Part shown: one piece after another, positions 42,543 to 52,386 of the stretch | How the letters are laid out: each line of letters starts with the position of its first letter | Numbering within the stretch: position 1 is the stretch's first letter | Source of the DNA: Paenibacillus paridis | GTDB lineage: Bacteria > Bacillota > Bacilli > Paenibacillales > Paenibacillaceae | Reading direction: 5' to 3' | NCBI RefSeq assembly: GCF_006345825.1 | Contig: NZ_VCIX01000092.1 | Location: 1,240,001-1,304,000, forward strand | DNA: 64,000 nt | Notes under the pieces: model-generated | The model's database searches: none | Told to the model about the DNA's origin: nothing | What the model saw: only the letters and a program-made list of their open reading frames with translations | Translations under genes and position numbers: made by a program

Positions 42543-42956
42543 GTGAATTTGTTGAATGGCGCATCATTTCAGAGGATGGAAGGCGCGCTTCAGGCAGCCG
42601 AAATGCGGCAACGCGTCATTTCTAACAATGTGGCAAACGGTGATACGCCGCATTTCAAACGGTCTGAGGTTCTGTTTGAGGAATTATTGGAGCAATCAAT
42701 GGGAAATGAGCAAGGGAAATTATATTTAAAACGAACCTATCAGAAGCACATTCCGATCGGCTCGGCATCGTCTACTATTCCTTTACCCAAACTTATTACC
42801 GATGAAACAACCGCGATGAACAATAATGAAAATAATGTTGATATCGATCGCGAAATGTCGTTGCTCGCAAAAAACCAATTAAGCTATAACCTTTATGTAC
42901 AGCAAATTAATCATGAGGTGGGCATGATGCGCACAGCGATCGGAGGAAGAGCTTAA
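42543..42956 (+). CDS. flgB: Flagellar basal-body rod protein FlgB
   Basis: FlgB is a proximal rod subunit exported by the flagellar type III apparatus. The 137-residue protein has the rod signature RQRVISNNVANGDTPHFKRSEV and a coiled C-terminus. GTG 42543 follows AGTGGTGA. It opens the flagellar operon after the codY terminator, as in B. subtilis fla/che. Confidence 0.96.
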   Translation: MNLLNGASFQRMEGALQAAEMRQRVISNNVANGDTPHFKRSEVLFEELLEQSMGNEQGKLYLKRTYQKHIPIGSASSTIPLPKLITDETTAMNNNENNVDIDREMSLLAKNQLSYNLYVQQINHEVGMMRTAIGGRA

Positions 42957-42958
42957 CG

Positions 42959-43408
42959 ATGAAGTTGTCGACAGGATTTGATATCAGTGCTTCTGCCTTA
43001 TCTGCACAGCGCTTGCGAATGGATGTTATTTCATCCAATATAGCCAATGCAGAAACAACTCGCGGAAGTTTTGTAAACGGGCAGTTCCAGCCATATAAAC
43101 GTAAAGTAGTTGTCATGGAGCCCCTGCAGCAGTCGTTTTCCAGCGTGCTCTCTCAGCAAATGAATGGAAATTCGGCTGCACAGGGAGTTAAGGTAACAAG
43201 CATTAAAGAAGATCAGTCGCCGAACAAGCTTGTCTATAATCCAACGCATCCTGATGCAGACGTGAATGGCTATGTCAATATGCCAAATGTCGATGTTACG
43301 AAAGAAATGGTGGATATGATTGGGGCTACTCGCTCATATGAAGCTAACGTAACGGCGTTGAATGCCACGAAGTCCATGTTTGTAAAGGCGCTTGAAATTG
43401 GTAAATAA
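42959..43408 (+). CDS. flgC: Flagellar basal-body rod protein FlgC
   Basis: FlgC is a rod protein of 149 residues with the N-terminal motif RMDVISSNIANAETTRG and the C-terminal rod/hook helix (MVDMIGATRSYEANVTALNA). It starts two bases after flgB stops, with GGAGGAAG as SD. Confidence 0.96.
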   Translation: MKLSTGFDISASALSAQRLRMDVISSNIANAETTRGSFVNGQFQPYKRKVVVMEPLQQSFSSVLSQQMNGNSAAQGVKVTSIKEDQSPNKLVYNPTHPDADVNGYVNMPNVDVTKEMVDMIGATRSYEANVTALNATKSMFVKALEIGK

Positions 43409-43444
43409 GGTTACATATACGATTTGTAGAATAAGGGAGGAATA

Positions 43445-43753
43445 ATGATGATACAATCGATCTCGCTCGGTCCCGTCCAACCGGTCAAAATGACCGAAGC
43501 CAAATCGATACAGGACGCGACTCCGGCACAAGCAACACAATCCTTTGGGCAATTCCTGCAAACGGCTATCGATAATGTGAGCCAGCAAGAACAGGGAGTT
43601 CACAAGCTCAATGATAAGTATTTGTTAGGCCAGGTAGATGTGACGAAGGTGCTTATTGCTTCGGAGCAAGCGCAGCTCAGTTTACAGTTAACCTCACAAG
43701 TCCGCAACAAAGTGGTCGAGGCCTATCAAGAAATCATGCGGATGCAAATTTAA
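43445..43753 (+). CDS. fliE: Flagellar hook-basal body complex protein FliE
   Basis: FliE joins the MS ring to the rod. The 102 residues include the conserved SFGQFLQTAIDNVSQQE and the C-terminal LTSQVRNKVVEAYQEIMRMQI. The first ATG at 43445 follows GGGAGG; a second ATG follows immediately. Confidence 0.95.
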   Translation: MMIQSISLGPVQPVKMTEAKSIQDATPAQATQSFGQFLQTAIDNVSQQEQGVHKLNDKYLLGQVDVTKVLIASEQAQLSLQLTSQVRNKVVEAYQEIMRMQI

Positions 43754-43795
43754 TCAAACTTATGATCTAGCATAGTATTTGGGTGAGGTGACAAT

Positions 43796-45373
43796 GTGAA
43801 CGAAAGAATCGCCCAGTATAGAGGAAGGCTTACCCAATTTTGGGGCCAAATGGGCAGAAAACAAAAGATATGGTTGGGGGCTTCCATTGCGGGATTGTTG
43901 TTGACAATCATTTTGTTGACAATCGTATTTACAAGAACGGAATACGAGATTGCTTTTCAAAACTTGGATACGACTGACGCAGCGGCAATAATGACTTATC
44001 TCGACAGCAGTGGTATACCTTACCAGCTGAGCAATAATGGAAAAAGCATATCCGTGCCTAGTGCATCGGCATCGCGCATTAAAGTAGCCGTAGGCTCTCA
44101 AGGAATGGTTCAAAATGGTTCAATGGGCTTTGAAGCCTTTAGTTCCAGCTCAAATGCTTTTGGATCAACGGAGAACGAATTTAACGTTAAATATCTGAAT
44201 GCTTTGAATGGAGAGATTCAGCAGCTATTAAACGCGATGCAAGGGGTCGAAAGTTCCAAGGTGTTGGTAAATCTACCTGAAGAGAGTGTTTTTCTCTCGG
44301 CAGAAGAGGCCAAAGCAGCATCTGCATCGATCATGCTGAAGTTTATGGGTGGCTATCGTCCTAGTCAAAAAGAAATAGACGGATACTATAACTTAGTGAA
44401 AACAGCAGTACCAAATCTAGCTGTCCAAGACATCACGATTTCCAGTCCGCAAGGGGAATTGACTTTCTCTGAAGTAAACGGCGGGATTGCAGGCAGCGCC
44501 GATGCGGTTGAATCTCAGTTTGTGATCCAAAAGAAATATGAGTCTGAGTTGAAGAAAGACATTCAGCAATTTCTTGGAACGATCGTGGGAGCCGAGAATC
44601 TAGTTATCCAAGTTTCCAGCAGCATGAATTTTGATAAGAAGACTTCACAGGAATCTGTCGTGAAGCCGCTGGACAACAACAATAACAACGGTATTGTCAT
44701 CAGTGAACAGATTGATAACAGCACATCAACAGGAAATTCAGGTCAAGCAGGCGGCGTAGCTGGAACTGGGGAAACGGATGTTCCAGGTTATGAAGCAGCC
44801 GCTACAGGTACAAGTAGTTCAGAAACAAATTCGACGGTTAGAAATTACGAGGTTACTCGAGTCAACAGTAATATCGTGTCAGCACCGTATGTGCTAAAGG
44901 ACCTTTCTATTAGTATCGGTATAGAACAAGCAGAATTGAATGATGAGGCAAGCAGAACGGCTATCATGTCGTCTTTGACAGCTATTGTAAGAGCACAATT
45001 GGCTGATTCAGGCCAAGATGTGAATGACGACGCTCTAATGGCTAAGAAAGTGACTTTGATTGCAAGAACGTTCTCTGGCAGCAGTACAGCCAACCAATCA
45101 AGCCTATTATCCACTCCTTGGCTGATCGGAATCGGTGTTGCAGCGCTTGCGATAATAGGTGGACTAATCTATGTACTTGCCCGCAGACGTAAGAAAGCGG
45201 CTGAGGAAGAGCTCGAACTGGCACAGCAGCCTTCTGCAATGGTTGAATACCCAACGCTTGATTTGGAAAGTGTCAACAATGATAGTCAAGCCCGTAAAAA
45301 TCTCGAGACACTCGCCAAACGCAAGCCGGATGAGTTCGTTAATCTTCTTCGCACATGGCTTGTGGATGAATAG
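43796..45373 (+). CDS. fliF: Flagellar MS-ring protein FliF
   Basis: FliF forms the membrane MS ring that supports rotor and export gate. The 525-residue protein has two membrane segments (about 26-46 and 445-465), with a periplasmic ring-building part between them that includes a low-complexity Asn/Ser/Gly insert (about 295-345). The C-terminal FliG-binding tail ends RKPDEFVNLLRTWLVDE. GTG 43796 follows GGTGAGGTGA. Confidence 0.96.
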   Translation: MNERIAQYRGRLTQFWGQMGRKQKIWLGASIAGLLLTIILLTIVFTRTEYEIAFQNLDTTDAAAIMTYLDSSGIPYQLSNNGKSISVPSASASRIKVAVGSQGMVQNGSMGFEAFSSSSNAFGSTENEFNVKYLNALNGEIQQLLNAMQGVESSKVLVNLPEESVFLSAEEAKAASASIMLKFMGGYRPSQKEIDGYYNLVKTAVPNLAVQDITISSPQGELTFSEVNGGIAGSADAVESQFVIQKKYESELKKDIQQFLGTIVGAENLVIQVSSSMNFDKKTSQESVVKPLDNNNNNGIVISEQIDNSTSTGNSGQAGGVAGTGETDVPGYEAAATGTSSSETNSTVRNYEVTRVNSNIVSAPYVLKDLSISIGIEQAELNDEASRTAIMSSLTAIVRAQLADSGQDVNDDALMAKKVTLIARTFSGSSTANQSSLLSTPWLIGIGVAALAIIGGLIYVLARRRKKAAEEELELAQQPSAMVEYPTLDLESVNNDSQARKNLETLAKRKPDEFVNLLRTWLVDE

Positions 45374-45384
45374 AGGTGGTTCAA

Positions 45385-46398
45385 TTGTCAAAAGTAATGC
45401 AAGGATTATCAGGAAGACAGAAAGCAGCGATATTGCTCATTACGCTTGGACCTGAGGTATCTGCCCAAATATTCAAACATTTGCGTGATGAAGAGATCGA
45501 GCAGCTAACGCTCGAAATTGCAAATGTGAGAAAAGTGGACAGTCATGACCGGGAAACGATTCTCAGCGAATTTCATCAGATATGCATGGCACAGGAGTAC
45601 ATTACGCAAGGCGGTATTTCTTACGCTAAGGATATTTTGGAAAAAGCGCTTGGCGAGCAGAAGGCGCTTGAGGTCATCAATCGTTTGACTGCCACGCTCC
45701 AAGTAAGGCCGTTCGACTTTGCGAGGAAAGCAGAGCCGACGCAAATTTTAAACTTTATCCAAAACGAAAATGCTCAAACCATTGCACTAGTATTATCCTA
45801 TTTACAATCCGAACAGTCTTCACACATTCTATCTTCACTTCCACAAGAGAAGCAGGCGGAGGTTGCAAGACGAATTGCGCTTATGGATAGTACTTCACCG
45901 GAGGTTATCTCGCAGGTAGAACGTGTACTTGAACAAAAGTTGTCTTCTACGGTTACTCAGGATTACACGAATGCTGGAGGCATTGATTCCATCGTTCAAA
46001 TTTTGAATGGTGTCGATCGCGGGACAGAACGCACGATTCTCGATGCGCTCGAAATTCAAGATCCCGAGCTGGCCGAAGAGATCAAAAAACGGATGTTTGT
46101 TTTTGAAGACATCGTCAATATCGACAATCGTTCCATCCAACGTATTATTCGAGATATCGAGAATTCAGACCTTCAGCTTGCGCTTAAAGTGGCTAGTGAA
46201 GAAGTGCGTGAGGCGATATTCCGGAATATGTCAAAACGAATGGCAGAAACCTTCAAAGAAGAAATGGAATTCATGGGTCCTGTTCGACTTCGCGATGTAG
46301 AAGAAGCACAAACACGTATCGTAGCTACAATTCGCAGATTGGAAGAGTCTGGTGAAATCATCATTGCTCGCGGTGGAGGAGACGATATCATTGTCTAA
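45385..46398 (+). CDS. fliG: Flagellar motor switch protein FliG
   Basis: FliG couples stator torque to the rotor. The 337-residue protein has the N-terminal FliF-binding domain, a middle EHPQ-like segment (here SEQSSHILSSLPQEKQAEVA) and the C-terminal charged torque helix (NMSKRMAETFKEEMEFMGPVRLRDVEEAQ). I chose TTG 45385: the GTG at 45376 lies inside the SD AGAGGTGG. The gene starts 11 bases after fliF and overlaps fliH by 8 bases. Confidence 0.96.
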   Translation: MSKVMQGLSGRQKAAILLITLGPEVSAQIFKHLRDEEIEQLTLEIANVRKVDSHDRETILSEFHQICMAQEYITQGGISYAKDILEKALGEQKALEVINRLTATLQVRPFDFARKAEPTQILNFIQNENAQTIALVLSYLQSEQSSHILSSLPQEKQAEVARRIALMDSTSPEVISQVERVLEQKLSSTVTQDYTNAGGIDSIVQILNGVDRGTERTILDALEIQDPELAEEIKKRMFVFEDIVNIDNRSIQRIIRDIENSDLQLALKVASEEVREAIFRNMSKRMAETFKEEMEFMGPVRLRDVEEAQTRIVATIRRLEESGEIIIARGGGDDIIV

Positions 46399-47230
46399 CT
46401 TGATCAAATCTTCGAGCGTGATTACACTCGATCAACTAAAGCAGCTGGAATGGATGTATCAACGCAATGCTTTAGCAAGCGAAGCGGATGCTCAGGAAGA
46501 AGAAGTTGAGGATAGGCCAGATGAAGAGACAATTTCATTACGTGACCAGATTCTAAATGATGCACAGCAGTACGCAGAAGAACAACTGCTTGAGGCCGCG
46601 GAAGAACGTGTGAAAATTTTGGCTGAGACCCAGCAACAAATCGATATTTGGTGGCTGGAGAAACGTGTGGAAGACGCAGAAGCTTCTGAAGCATCTAGAA
46701 AAGCTGGTTTTGAGCAAGGCTACTCTGAAGGCGCCTCGCAATCGGAAGCCGAGATGCGACAAATTTGGGATCAGAAGCTGTCCGAAGCATCAGATGTATT
46801 AAAAACAGCTTTTGATATGCGTGAGCAGATCATTCAAGAGGCCGAACCTTTCCTCGTTGAGCTTAGCTGCGCAATCGCAGAAAAAATTATTGGACAACAG
46901 CTAACATTAGCGCCGAATCTGGCTATTGAGCTTATTCGCAAATCGCTCTCCAGACGTAGGGAGCAAGGTATTATCACACTTTGTGTTGCCCCAAGCCAGC
47001 TCGCGTTTGTACAGGCAGCCAGAGAAGAACTTCATTTTGCCATCGACTCGCAAGCTGAACTGCAAATTTTGCCCGATTCGACCGTAAAGGATAATGGGTG
47101 TGTGATACGTTCTGCATTTGGCAGTATCGATGCGCGTATTGATACGCAGTTGTCTGAGATTAAGCGGGAACTCATTCATCTTGCTCATCATAGTGGCGAA
47201 GAACGAGGACATGAAGATGATAGTGAATAA
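46391..47230 (+). CDS. fliH: Flagellar assembly protein FliH
   Basis: FliH is the stalk protein that holds the FliI ATPase and tethers it to the C ring. The 279 residues form a long charged coiled coil (about 60-150) followed by the conserved C-terminal domain (SCAIAEKIIGQQLTLAPNLA, IRSAFGSIDARIDTQLSEI). The TTG start at 46391 follows GGAGGAG inside the end of fliG; the upstream ATG 46352 lacks an SD. Confidence 0.92.
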   Translation: MSNLIKSSSVITLDQLKQLEWMYQRNALASEADAQEEEVEDRPDEETISLRDQILNDAQQYAEEQLLEAAEERVKILAETQQQIDIWWLEKRVEDAEASEASRKAGFEQGYSEGASQSEAEMRQIWDQKLSEASDVLKTAFDMREQIIQEAEPFLVELSCAIAEKIIGQQLTLAPNLAIELIRKSLSRRREQGIITLCVAPSQLAFVQAAREELHFAIDSQAELQILPDSTVKDNGCVIRSAFGSIDARIDTQLSEIKRELIHLAHHSGEERGHEDDSE

Positions 47231-48542
47231 CTTGGATGTGTTAAAGTACATTGAACATTTGCAGCCGCTTGATCCTGTGCGAGTTAATGGGAAAGTCACT
47301 CAGGTCATCGGACTTACCGTCGAATCGGAGGGTCCGGATGCAAGCATCGGCGACGTTTGCTTTATCTATCCATCGAAAGGCATAAAGCCGATCAAAGCCG
47401 AAGTCGTTGGATTTCGTGAGAATAAGGTCATTCTTATGCCGTTGGGTGATCTTCATGCCATAAGTCCTGGCTGCGATGTCGTAGGGACGGGTAAGCCATT
47501 AACGGTGCAAGTAGGTTCCGAGCTGCTTGGAAAAGTGCTTGATGGGTTAGGAAATCCGCTTGACGGTTCGTTTTTGCCTAGGAGAATGCCGCACTATTCC
47601 ACACACAACGAACCCAGTAATCCGCTCATGCGACCGCGTGTAATTGAACCGCTTGGCATTGGCGTAAGAGCGATTGACGGTCTTCTTACGGTTGGCCGAG
47701 GTCAACGCGTAGGAATATTTGCTGGTTCGGGTGTAGGTAAGAGTACGCTTCTTGGAATGATTGCAAGAAATACATCTGCTGATGTTAACGTCATTGCCCT
47801 CATTGGCGAGCGTGGACGCGAGGTGCTGGAGTTCATAGAGAAGGATTTGGGTCCTGAAGGCCTAGCGCGCTCAGTCGTTATTGTCGCTACCTCGGATCAG
47901 CCTGCTCTTATTCGAATGAAAGGCGCGCTAATTGCAACCTCTATCGCTGAATATTTTCGCGACCGTGGGTTGAATGTCATGCTTATGATGGATTCCGTTA
48001 CACGTTATGCTATGGCGCTCCGTGAAGTAGGCCTTGCGATAGGCGAGCCTCCTGCTACGCGAGGTTATACGCCATCCGTGTTCGCTGCATTGCCAAAGCT
48101 GCTAGAGCGTGCGGGTACCGGTCCGTCGGGCTCGATTACTGCATTTTACACCGTACTTGTCGACGGGGACGATATGAATGAGCCGATTGCGGATGCCGTC
48201 CGCGGAATTCTTGATGGACACATCGTTTTGAGCAGGAATTTGGCTCACAAAGGTCATTTTCCCGCAATTGACGTGTTGGCTTCCGTAAGCCGGGTAATGA
48301 AAGAAATCGTGACAGAAGAGCAACAGGATGCCGCAAATGAATTGAAGAAGCTTCTAGCTATTTATAAAGATTCGGAAGACTTAATCAATATAGGGGCGTA
48401 CCAGCGGGGGTCAAATGCAGAAATTGATAGGGCCCTTGAGTATATCGAGTCCATTCAAAGTTTTACGAAGCAGAAGACCAACGAAAAAGTAAGCCTTGAA
48501 GAATCGCAAAATCGTTTGATTACCGAATTTTATAGGAGTTGA
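47217..48542 (+). CDS. fliI: Flagellum-specific ATPase FliI
   Basis: FliI is the F1-beta-like ATPase of the export apparatus. The 441-residue protein has Walker A GSGVGKST (170-177), the RYAMALREVGLAIGEPPATRGYTPSVFA segment split across its export-ATPase signature, and a C-terminal domain. ATG 47217 is preferred with GAGGA at 47205; ATG 47211 abuts that SD. It overlaps fliH by 14 bases. Confidence 0.96.
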   Translation: MIVNNLDVLKYIEHLQPLDPVRVNGKVTQVIGLTVESEGPDASIGDVCFIYPSKGIKPIKAEVVGFRENKVILMPLGDLHAISPGCDVVGTGKPLTVQVGSELLGKVLDGLGNPLDGSFLPRRMPHYSTHNEPSNPLMRPRVIEPLGIGVRAIDGLLTVGRGQRVGIFAGSGVGKSTLLGMIARNTSADVNVIALIGERGREVLEFIEKDLGPEGLARSVVIVATSDQPALIRMKGALIATSIAEYFRDRGLNVMLMMDSVTRYAMALREVGLAIGEPPATRGYTPSVFAALPKLLERAGTGPSGSITAFYTVLVDGDDMNEPIADAVRGILDGHIVLSRNLAHKGHFPAIDVLASVSRVMKEIVTEEQQDAANELKKLLAIYKDSEDLINIGAYQRGSNAEIDRALEYIESIQSFTKQKTNEKVSLEESQNRLITEFYRS

Positions 48543-48550
48543 ATCGATAA

Positions 48551-48997
48551 GTGGCATCATTCCGTTATTCATTTCAAAGAGTTGTTGATTTGAAGTCTAG
48601 TGAAAAGACGCAGGCAGAATGGATGCTGTCATCTGCAATTGGAGCGCTCGTAGAAGAAGAGCTGTCGCTAGAGCAATTGCATCGTAAGCAGCGGGAATGG
48701 GAAGATAAATTGCATGATGCCTCACAGACTGCTGTTCCACTGTCAGAGCTTCAAGTGATTCAGCAATATTTGGACTATCTGGTTTCTTGTATCGCAAGCA
48801 AAGTGAAAGACGTACTCCATGCACAAAAGGCGGTTGACCAAAGCAGACTTAAGCTCTCAGACCGAATGAAGGATGAGAAGAAGTGGCTTAAAGCAAAAGA
48901 TCATGCGCGTGAACGGTTCCAGTATGCTGTGCAATTGAAAGAGCAGAACGAGCTGGACGAAATGGCAAGCGTCCGATTCATGATACCAACCCCATAA
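48551..48997 (+). CDS. fliJ: Flagellar export protein FliJ
   Basis: FliJ is a coiled-coil rotor of the export ATPase, similar in role to the F1 gamma subunit. The 148 residues start with the typical FRYSFQRVVDLKSSEKTQAEW and are helical and charged throughout. The identification rests on position between fliI and ylxF as well as the N-terminus, since FliJ sequences diverge quickly. Confidence 0.9.
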   Translation: MASFRYSFQRVVDLKSSEKTQAEWMLSSAIGALVEEELSLEQLHRKQREWEDKLHDASQTAVPLSELQVIQQYLDYLVSCIASKVKDVLHAQKAVDQSRLKLSDRMKDEKKWLKAKDHARERFQYAVQLKEQNELDEMASVRFMIPTP

Positions 48998-49033
48998 GTG
49001 ATGTGTGACACCGGCTAGAGGGAGTGAACGGAA

Positions 49034-49939
49034 TTGGCGGGTACCGATAATGAAAAACAAGGTTACAGTACGATAGAGCGAATTATGTTCTTAATGACAC
49101 CGATTTTATTTGCAATTGTTCTGCTCGGCGTAATGTATACCCTGTTCAACAATGATTTTCGAAATAAGATGCTAGAGGCCGGCAATTCGGTTCCTTTCCT
49201 TAAAGACGTGCTTCCCGAACCAAAGGTTGCAGGCGGTGCTTTAAATGATGAAGGATTGAAAACGGCAAATATGTCTGCAAAAATCGCGGATCTTCAAACC
49301 AAGCTAACCTCTATTGAGAGCGAGCTAGCCGCAGCGAACCAGACAAAGACAACATTGGAGCAAGAGGTAAAGGAGCTGCAAAGCGACAATACCCAGCTCA
49401 AAGGCGTTAATGACGTCCAATTGTTGGAAGACGAAGAGTATCAAGCGAAGATTCAAGAGCTTGCGAGCATGTTCGCAAAAATAACGCCAAGCAAAGCAGC
49501 TCCAATTTTGCAAAGTATGACTTTGGAAGAAATGGTGCTCGTATTCGCGAATATGCGTTCGGATGACAGAGTACGCATCATGGAAAAAATGAATCCACAG
49601 ACAGCAGCCGATGCGGCAATGATGCTGAAAGATAATGTGAAAGCAAAGGATTTGCAAATTGCTGCCCTGCAGGCAAAGCTCGAAGCGCAAAAATCGACCG
49701 TTGCAAAACCGGCATCGTCCGTGCTTGACCAAGAGCAATTGGCAGCCACCTTCACAGCTATGGATGCAAAAAGCGCAGCCGAATTGTTAATTAAAATGAT
49801 TGATGTCAGTCCAAGCAAGGTACTTCGCATCCTGAATGCGGTCGATAATCAAACGAGATCGGCGATACTTGCGCAAATGTCCAGCATTAATGAAAAAGCA
49901 ACGGCACAGCTGGTAGCTAAATTAATGTCAGGCAGTTAA
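49034..49939 (+). CDS. ylxF: YlxF/MotE family flagellar-operon membrane protein
   Basis: The 301-residue protein has one N-terminal membrane anchor (about 18-36), a coiled coil (about 80-125) and two copies of an MgtE-N-like motif (FAKITPSKAAPILQSM and LIKMIDVSPSKVLRILNAV). It is always found between fliJ and fliK in Bacillales, and MotE-type proteins in other bacteria help stator or MotC folding. The role here is inferred. TTG 49034 follows GGGAGTGA. Confidence 0.85.
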   Translation: MAGTDNEKQGYSTIERIMFLMTPILFAIVLLGVMYTLFNNDFRNKMLEAGNSVPFLKDVLPEPKVAGGALNDEGLKTANMSAKIADLQTKLTSIESELAAANQTKTTLEQEVKELQSDNTQLKGVNDVQLLEDEEYQAKIQELASMFAKITPSKAAPILQSMTLEEMVLVFANMRSDDRVRIMEKMNPQTAADAAMMLKDNVKAKDLQIAALQAKLEAQKSTVAKPASSVLDQEQLAATFTAMDAKSAAELLIKMIDVSPSKVLRILNAVDNQTRSAILAQMSSINEKATAQLVAKLMSGS

Positions 49940-49979
49940 GCATCAAGGCGTACGATTATGAAGAAGGGAGGTGAAAAAT

Positions 49980-51356
49980 ATGGAGATGACAGTATCGCAA
50001 CCAACCACGCCGCAAGGTCCGGTACAGCCGGGAGCGGCATCGCAAGCGAGTAAAAATACAGGCGGCGCAGTTTTTTCAAAAACATTGGTGAAACAAATTA
50101 ATGGCGATGCAGTTAGTGCAACGGGCAATGCGCAAAGTAAACCTTTAATGGCAACCTTTGGCAAAGAAACAGCTGCTCCATCGGAGAACGTCGCTTCAAC
50201 TGCAAGCTTGTCTGAATTGATGTCAACGATTGACGGTTTGCTAGAGCAGCTTGGAGGAGCTTCATCTGAAGGAGACCAGCCTGTTCTTGCAGATGAGGAG
50301 CAGGTTGATCAACTAACAGCCGTTCTTGATCAGATGAATGCTTTGCTTGCATTGTTAGGCATCCCAGCACCAATCATTCAGCAGCAGGCGGTGAGCTCCA
50401 CATCGGTGGCGGAAGGAAATGATTTATCCCTGCCAATGAATGTGCAAGCGGCTAGCATAAAATCTAGCCTGCAAGATACGTTGCTTCAATTACAGACTAT
50501 GCTCCAACAAGGCACGACGAAGCTTATTCAGCAACAAGAGCCGTCGGTATTGGTTGCAGCCCAGCTACAGGCGTTAACAGCGATTTTGGATGGGGAACCG
50601 GTGGATACAAGTAAAAATTTAACGAAATCGGATTCTACTTCACAACAACTGTTTAATGTAAAAGCAGCAGTACAACAAGACGGAAGCACTCTACTGCAGC
50701 GTCTGTCCCAACAAGCCGTTCACCCTGCATTAATAGCAGCAGCGGTTCAAAACTTGGAACAGGCAGTTGATACTGAAGCGGCAGCTTCACCAGTAGAAGC
50801 GATTCCTCAGCTTCAACCAGGCGCAGGACAGTCCGAAACAACTCGAGGCCTTATACCGCTTGCCGGTAATTCGGCAGCTGTTCCAACCTCTTTTGTTGTA
50901 GCGGATGAGTTTGCCAAATCGATGTCGGGAATGATCGTGCAAAAGTTTGATCTAACGACGTTGAATGGTGTCTCAGAAGCAAAGCTAATGCTGTTCCCTG
51001 AACATTTGGGACAGGTAGATGTGCGCATTACGATGCAGAATGGTCTCCTCACAGCGATCTTCCAAACGGATACTGCAATGGCTAAGGATATGCTAGATAA
51101 TCAAATGGCCCAGCTTCGTTTAGCGCTTCAGGCTCAAGGCCTTATGGTCGACAAGCTAGAGGTATCACAAGGACAAGCGTCACCGCAGCTATCACAGCAG
51201 CAGCACGGCCAAGGAAATGGGCAGCAGCATGCTGCAAATCGCCAAGGCTTTAACGGTGAGGACGGATCTAGCGAGTCGCAGTTCGAAACGGAAATGATTG
51301 AACAAGCTTCTATCCAAGGTTTAGGCTTCGGAAGAGGCCTGAACGTCAAAGCGTAG
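49980..51356 (+). CDS. fliK: Flagellar hook-length control protein FliK
   Basis: FliK is the secreted ruler that stops hook growth and switches export to filament proteins. The 458-residue protein has a long Gln/Ala-rich ruler part and a C-terminal Flg_hook domain (about 320-410, from EAKLMLFPEHLGQVDVRI). The tail is Gln/Gly/His-rich. ATG 49980 follows GGGAGGTGA. The C-terminal domain is of the same type as that of YlqG elsewhere in the window. Confidence 0.93.
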   Translation: MEMTVSQPTTPQGPVQPGAASQASKNTGGAVFSKTLVKQINGDAVSATGNAQSKPLMATFGKETAAPSENVASTASLSELMSTIDGLLEQLGGASSEGDQPVLADEEQVDQLTAVLDQMNALLALLGIPAPIIQQQAVSSTSVAEGNDLSLPMNVQAASIKSSLQDTLLQLQTMLQQGTTKLIQQQEPSVLVAAQLQALTAILDGEPVDTSKNLTKSDSTSQQLFNVKAAVQQDGSTLLQRLSQQAVHPALIAAAVQNLEQAVDTEAAASPVEAIPQLQPGAGQSETTRGLIPLAGNSAAVPTSFVVADEFAKSMSGMIVQKFDLTTLNGVSEAKLMLFPEHLGQVDVRITMQNGLLTAIFQTDTAMAKDMLDNQMAQLRLALQAQGLMVDKLEVSQGQASPQLSQQQHGQGNGQQHAANRQGFNGEDGSSESQFETEMIEQASIQGLGFGRGLNVKA

Positions 51357-51395
51357 CAGGAGAGCAATTGCTTAAGGGAATGGAGGTGACCGGAT

Positions 51396-51896
51396 ATGGC
51401 AGATAGCGTTTCGTCGCGCGTCGTTTGGCCGAATTACAGTACAGCGAATGTACAAGCAGCGGCCAACAAAAAAACAGATACACTTGGCAAGGATCAGTTT
51501 CTAAGCATACTTGTTACGCAGCTTCGAAATCAAGATCCGATGCAGCCGTTGCAAGACAAGGATTTTATTGCGCAGATGGCGCAATTTACATCCGTAGAGC
51601 AATTAATGAATATGGCGACTGAGCTATCGTTAATGCGTCAAAGCATGGGTTCCGCATCAAGCCTGATCGGCAAAACGATAGAGTGGAACGAATATGATGA
51701 AGCAGGCAATGTTAAAATTGTAAATGGAGTCGTGGATTCCATTATCTCTAAAGATAAGATTCTTTATGCCACGGTAGGTGCGACTGAAGTTGCCTTGGAT
51801 TATGTAACATCGATCTCTAATGGAGGAACGAGCAATCCATCACAAGACGATGAATCTTCTGAAGCAGCGGATACTGCGGAGGGGGCTGAGAGCTAG
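51396..51896 (+). CDS. flgD: Flagellar hook-capping protein FlgD (YlxG)
   Basis: FlgD caps the growing hook and is later discarded. The 166-residue protein has the signature KDQFLSILVTQLRNQDPMQPLQDKDFIAQMAQFTSVEQL. The C-terminal FlgD Tudor/Ig part is short, as in Bacillales. Translation of the next gene begins at the last base of the stop. Confidence 0.94.
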   Translation: MADSVSSRVVWPNYSTANVQAAANKKTDTLGKDQFLSILVTQLRNQDPMQPLQDKDFIAQMAQFTSVEQLMNMATELSLMRQSMGSASSLIGKTIEWNEYDEAGNVKIVNGVVDSIISKDKILYATVGATEVALDYVTSISNGGTSNPSQDDESSEAADTAEGAES

Positions 51897-52273
51897 TGAA
51901 CGATGGCGTAAAAATCGGTCATTTGTTTCCGGTTAAATCCTCACCGCTGCAGTCAACCAAAGCATCAGCAAGCCGTTCGCCGCAATCCACTGAGTTTCAG
52001 GACATGCTTGATGCAAAGGTACTTAAGTTTAGTCATCATGCTGAGGTGCGAATGCAGCAAAGAGGCATTAAATTGCAGCCAGAATCGTTGACGAAAATTA
52101 TTAATGCCGTTGAAGAAGCAGCGTCCAAAGGCGCTCAAGATTCCTTGATCGTTTTCCGAGATATTGCAATGATTGTGAACGTACCAAGCCGAACCGTTGT
52201 AACCGCAATGGATGGCGGACAAATGAGAAGCAATGTGTTTACTCAAATCGACAGTGCCATTATCTTATCATAA
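51896..52273 (+). CDS. TIGR02530-type flagellar operon protein
   Basis: The 125-residue soluble protein belongs to the small 'flagellar operon protein' family recognised by FSHHAEVRMQQRGIKL and VFRDIAMIVNVPSRTVVTAMD. No catalytic motif or membrane segment is visible. Homologs lie between flgD and flgE in Paenibacillus- and clostridium-type operons; I do not recall one in B. subtilis. Its role is unknown, perhaps as an export or assembly aid. GTG 51896 overlaps the flgD stop. Confidence 0.8.
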   Translation: MNDGVKIGHLFPVKSSPLQSTKASASRSPQSTEFQDMLDAKVLKFSHHAEVRMQQRGIKLQPESLTKIINAVEEAASKGAQDSLIVFRDIAMIVNVPSRTVVTAMDGGQMRSNVFTQIDSAIILS

Positions 52274-52386
52274 GGCTGGACCTATCAGGAAGCCTTGAAC
52301 TGTGGATCGATTGAAGCAGTTTATGATAGTGCAAAAGTTCATTTAATGCCTAAGACCAATTCATATTCCAGGAGGAATAACGAACA

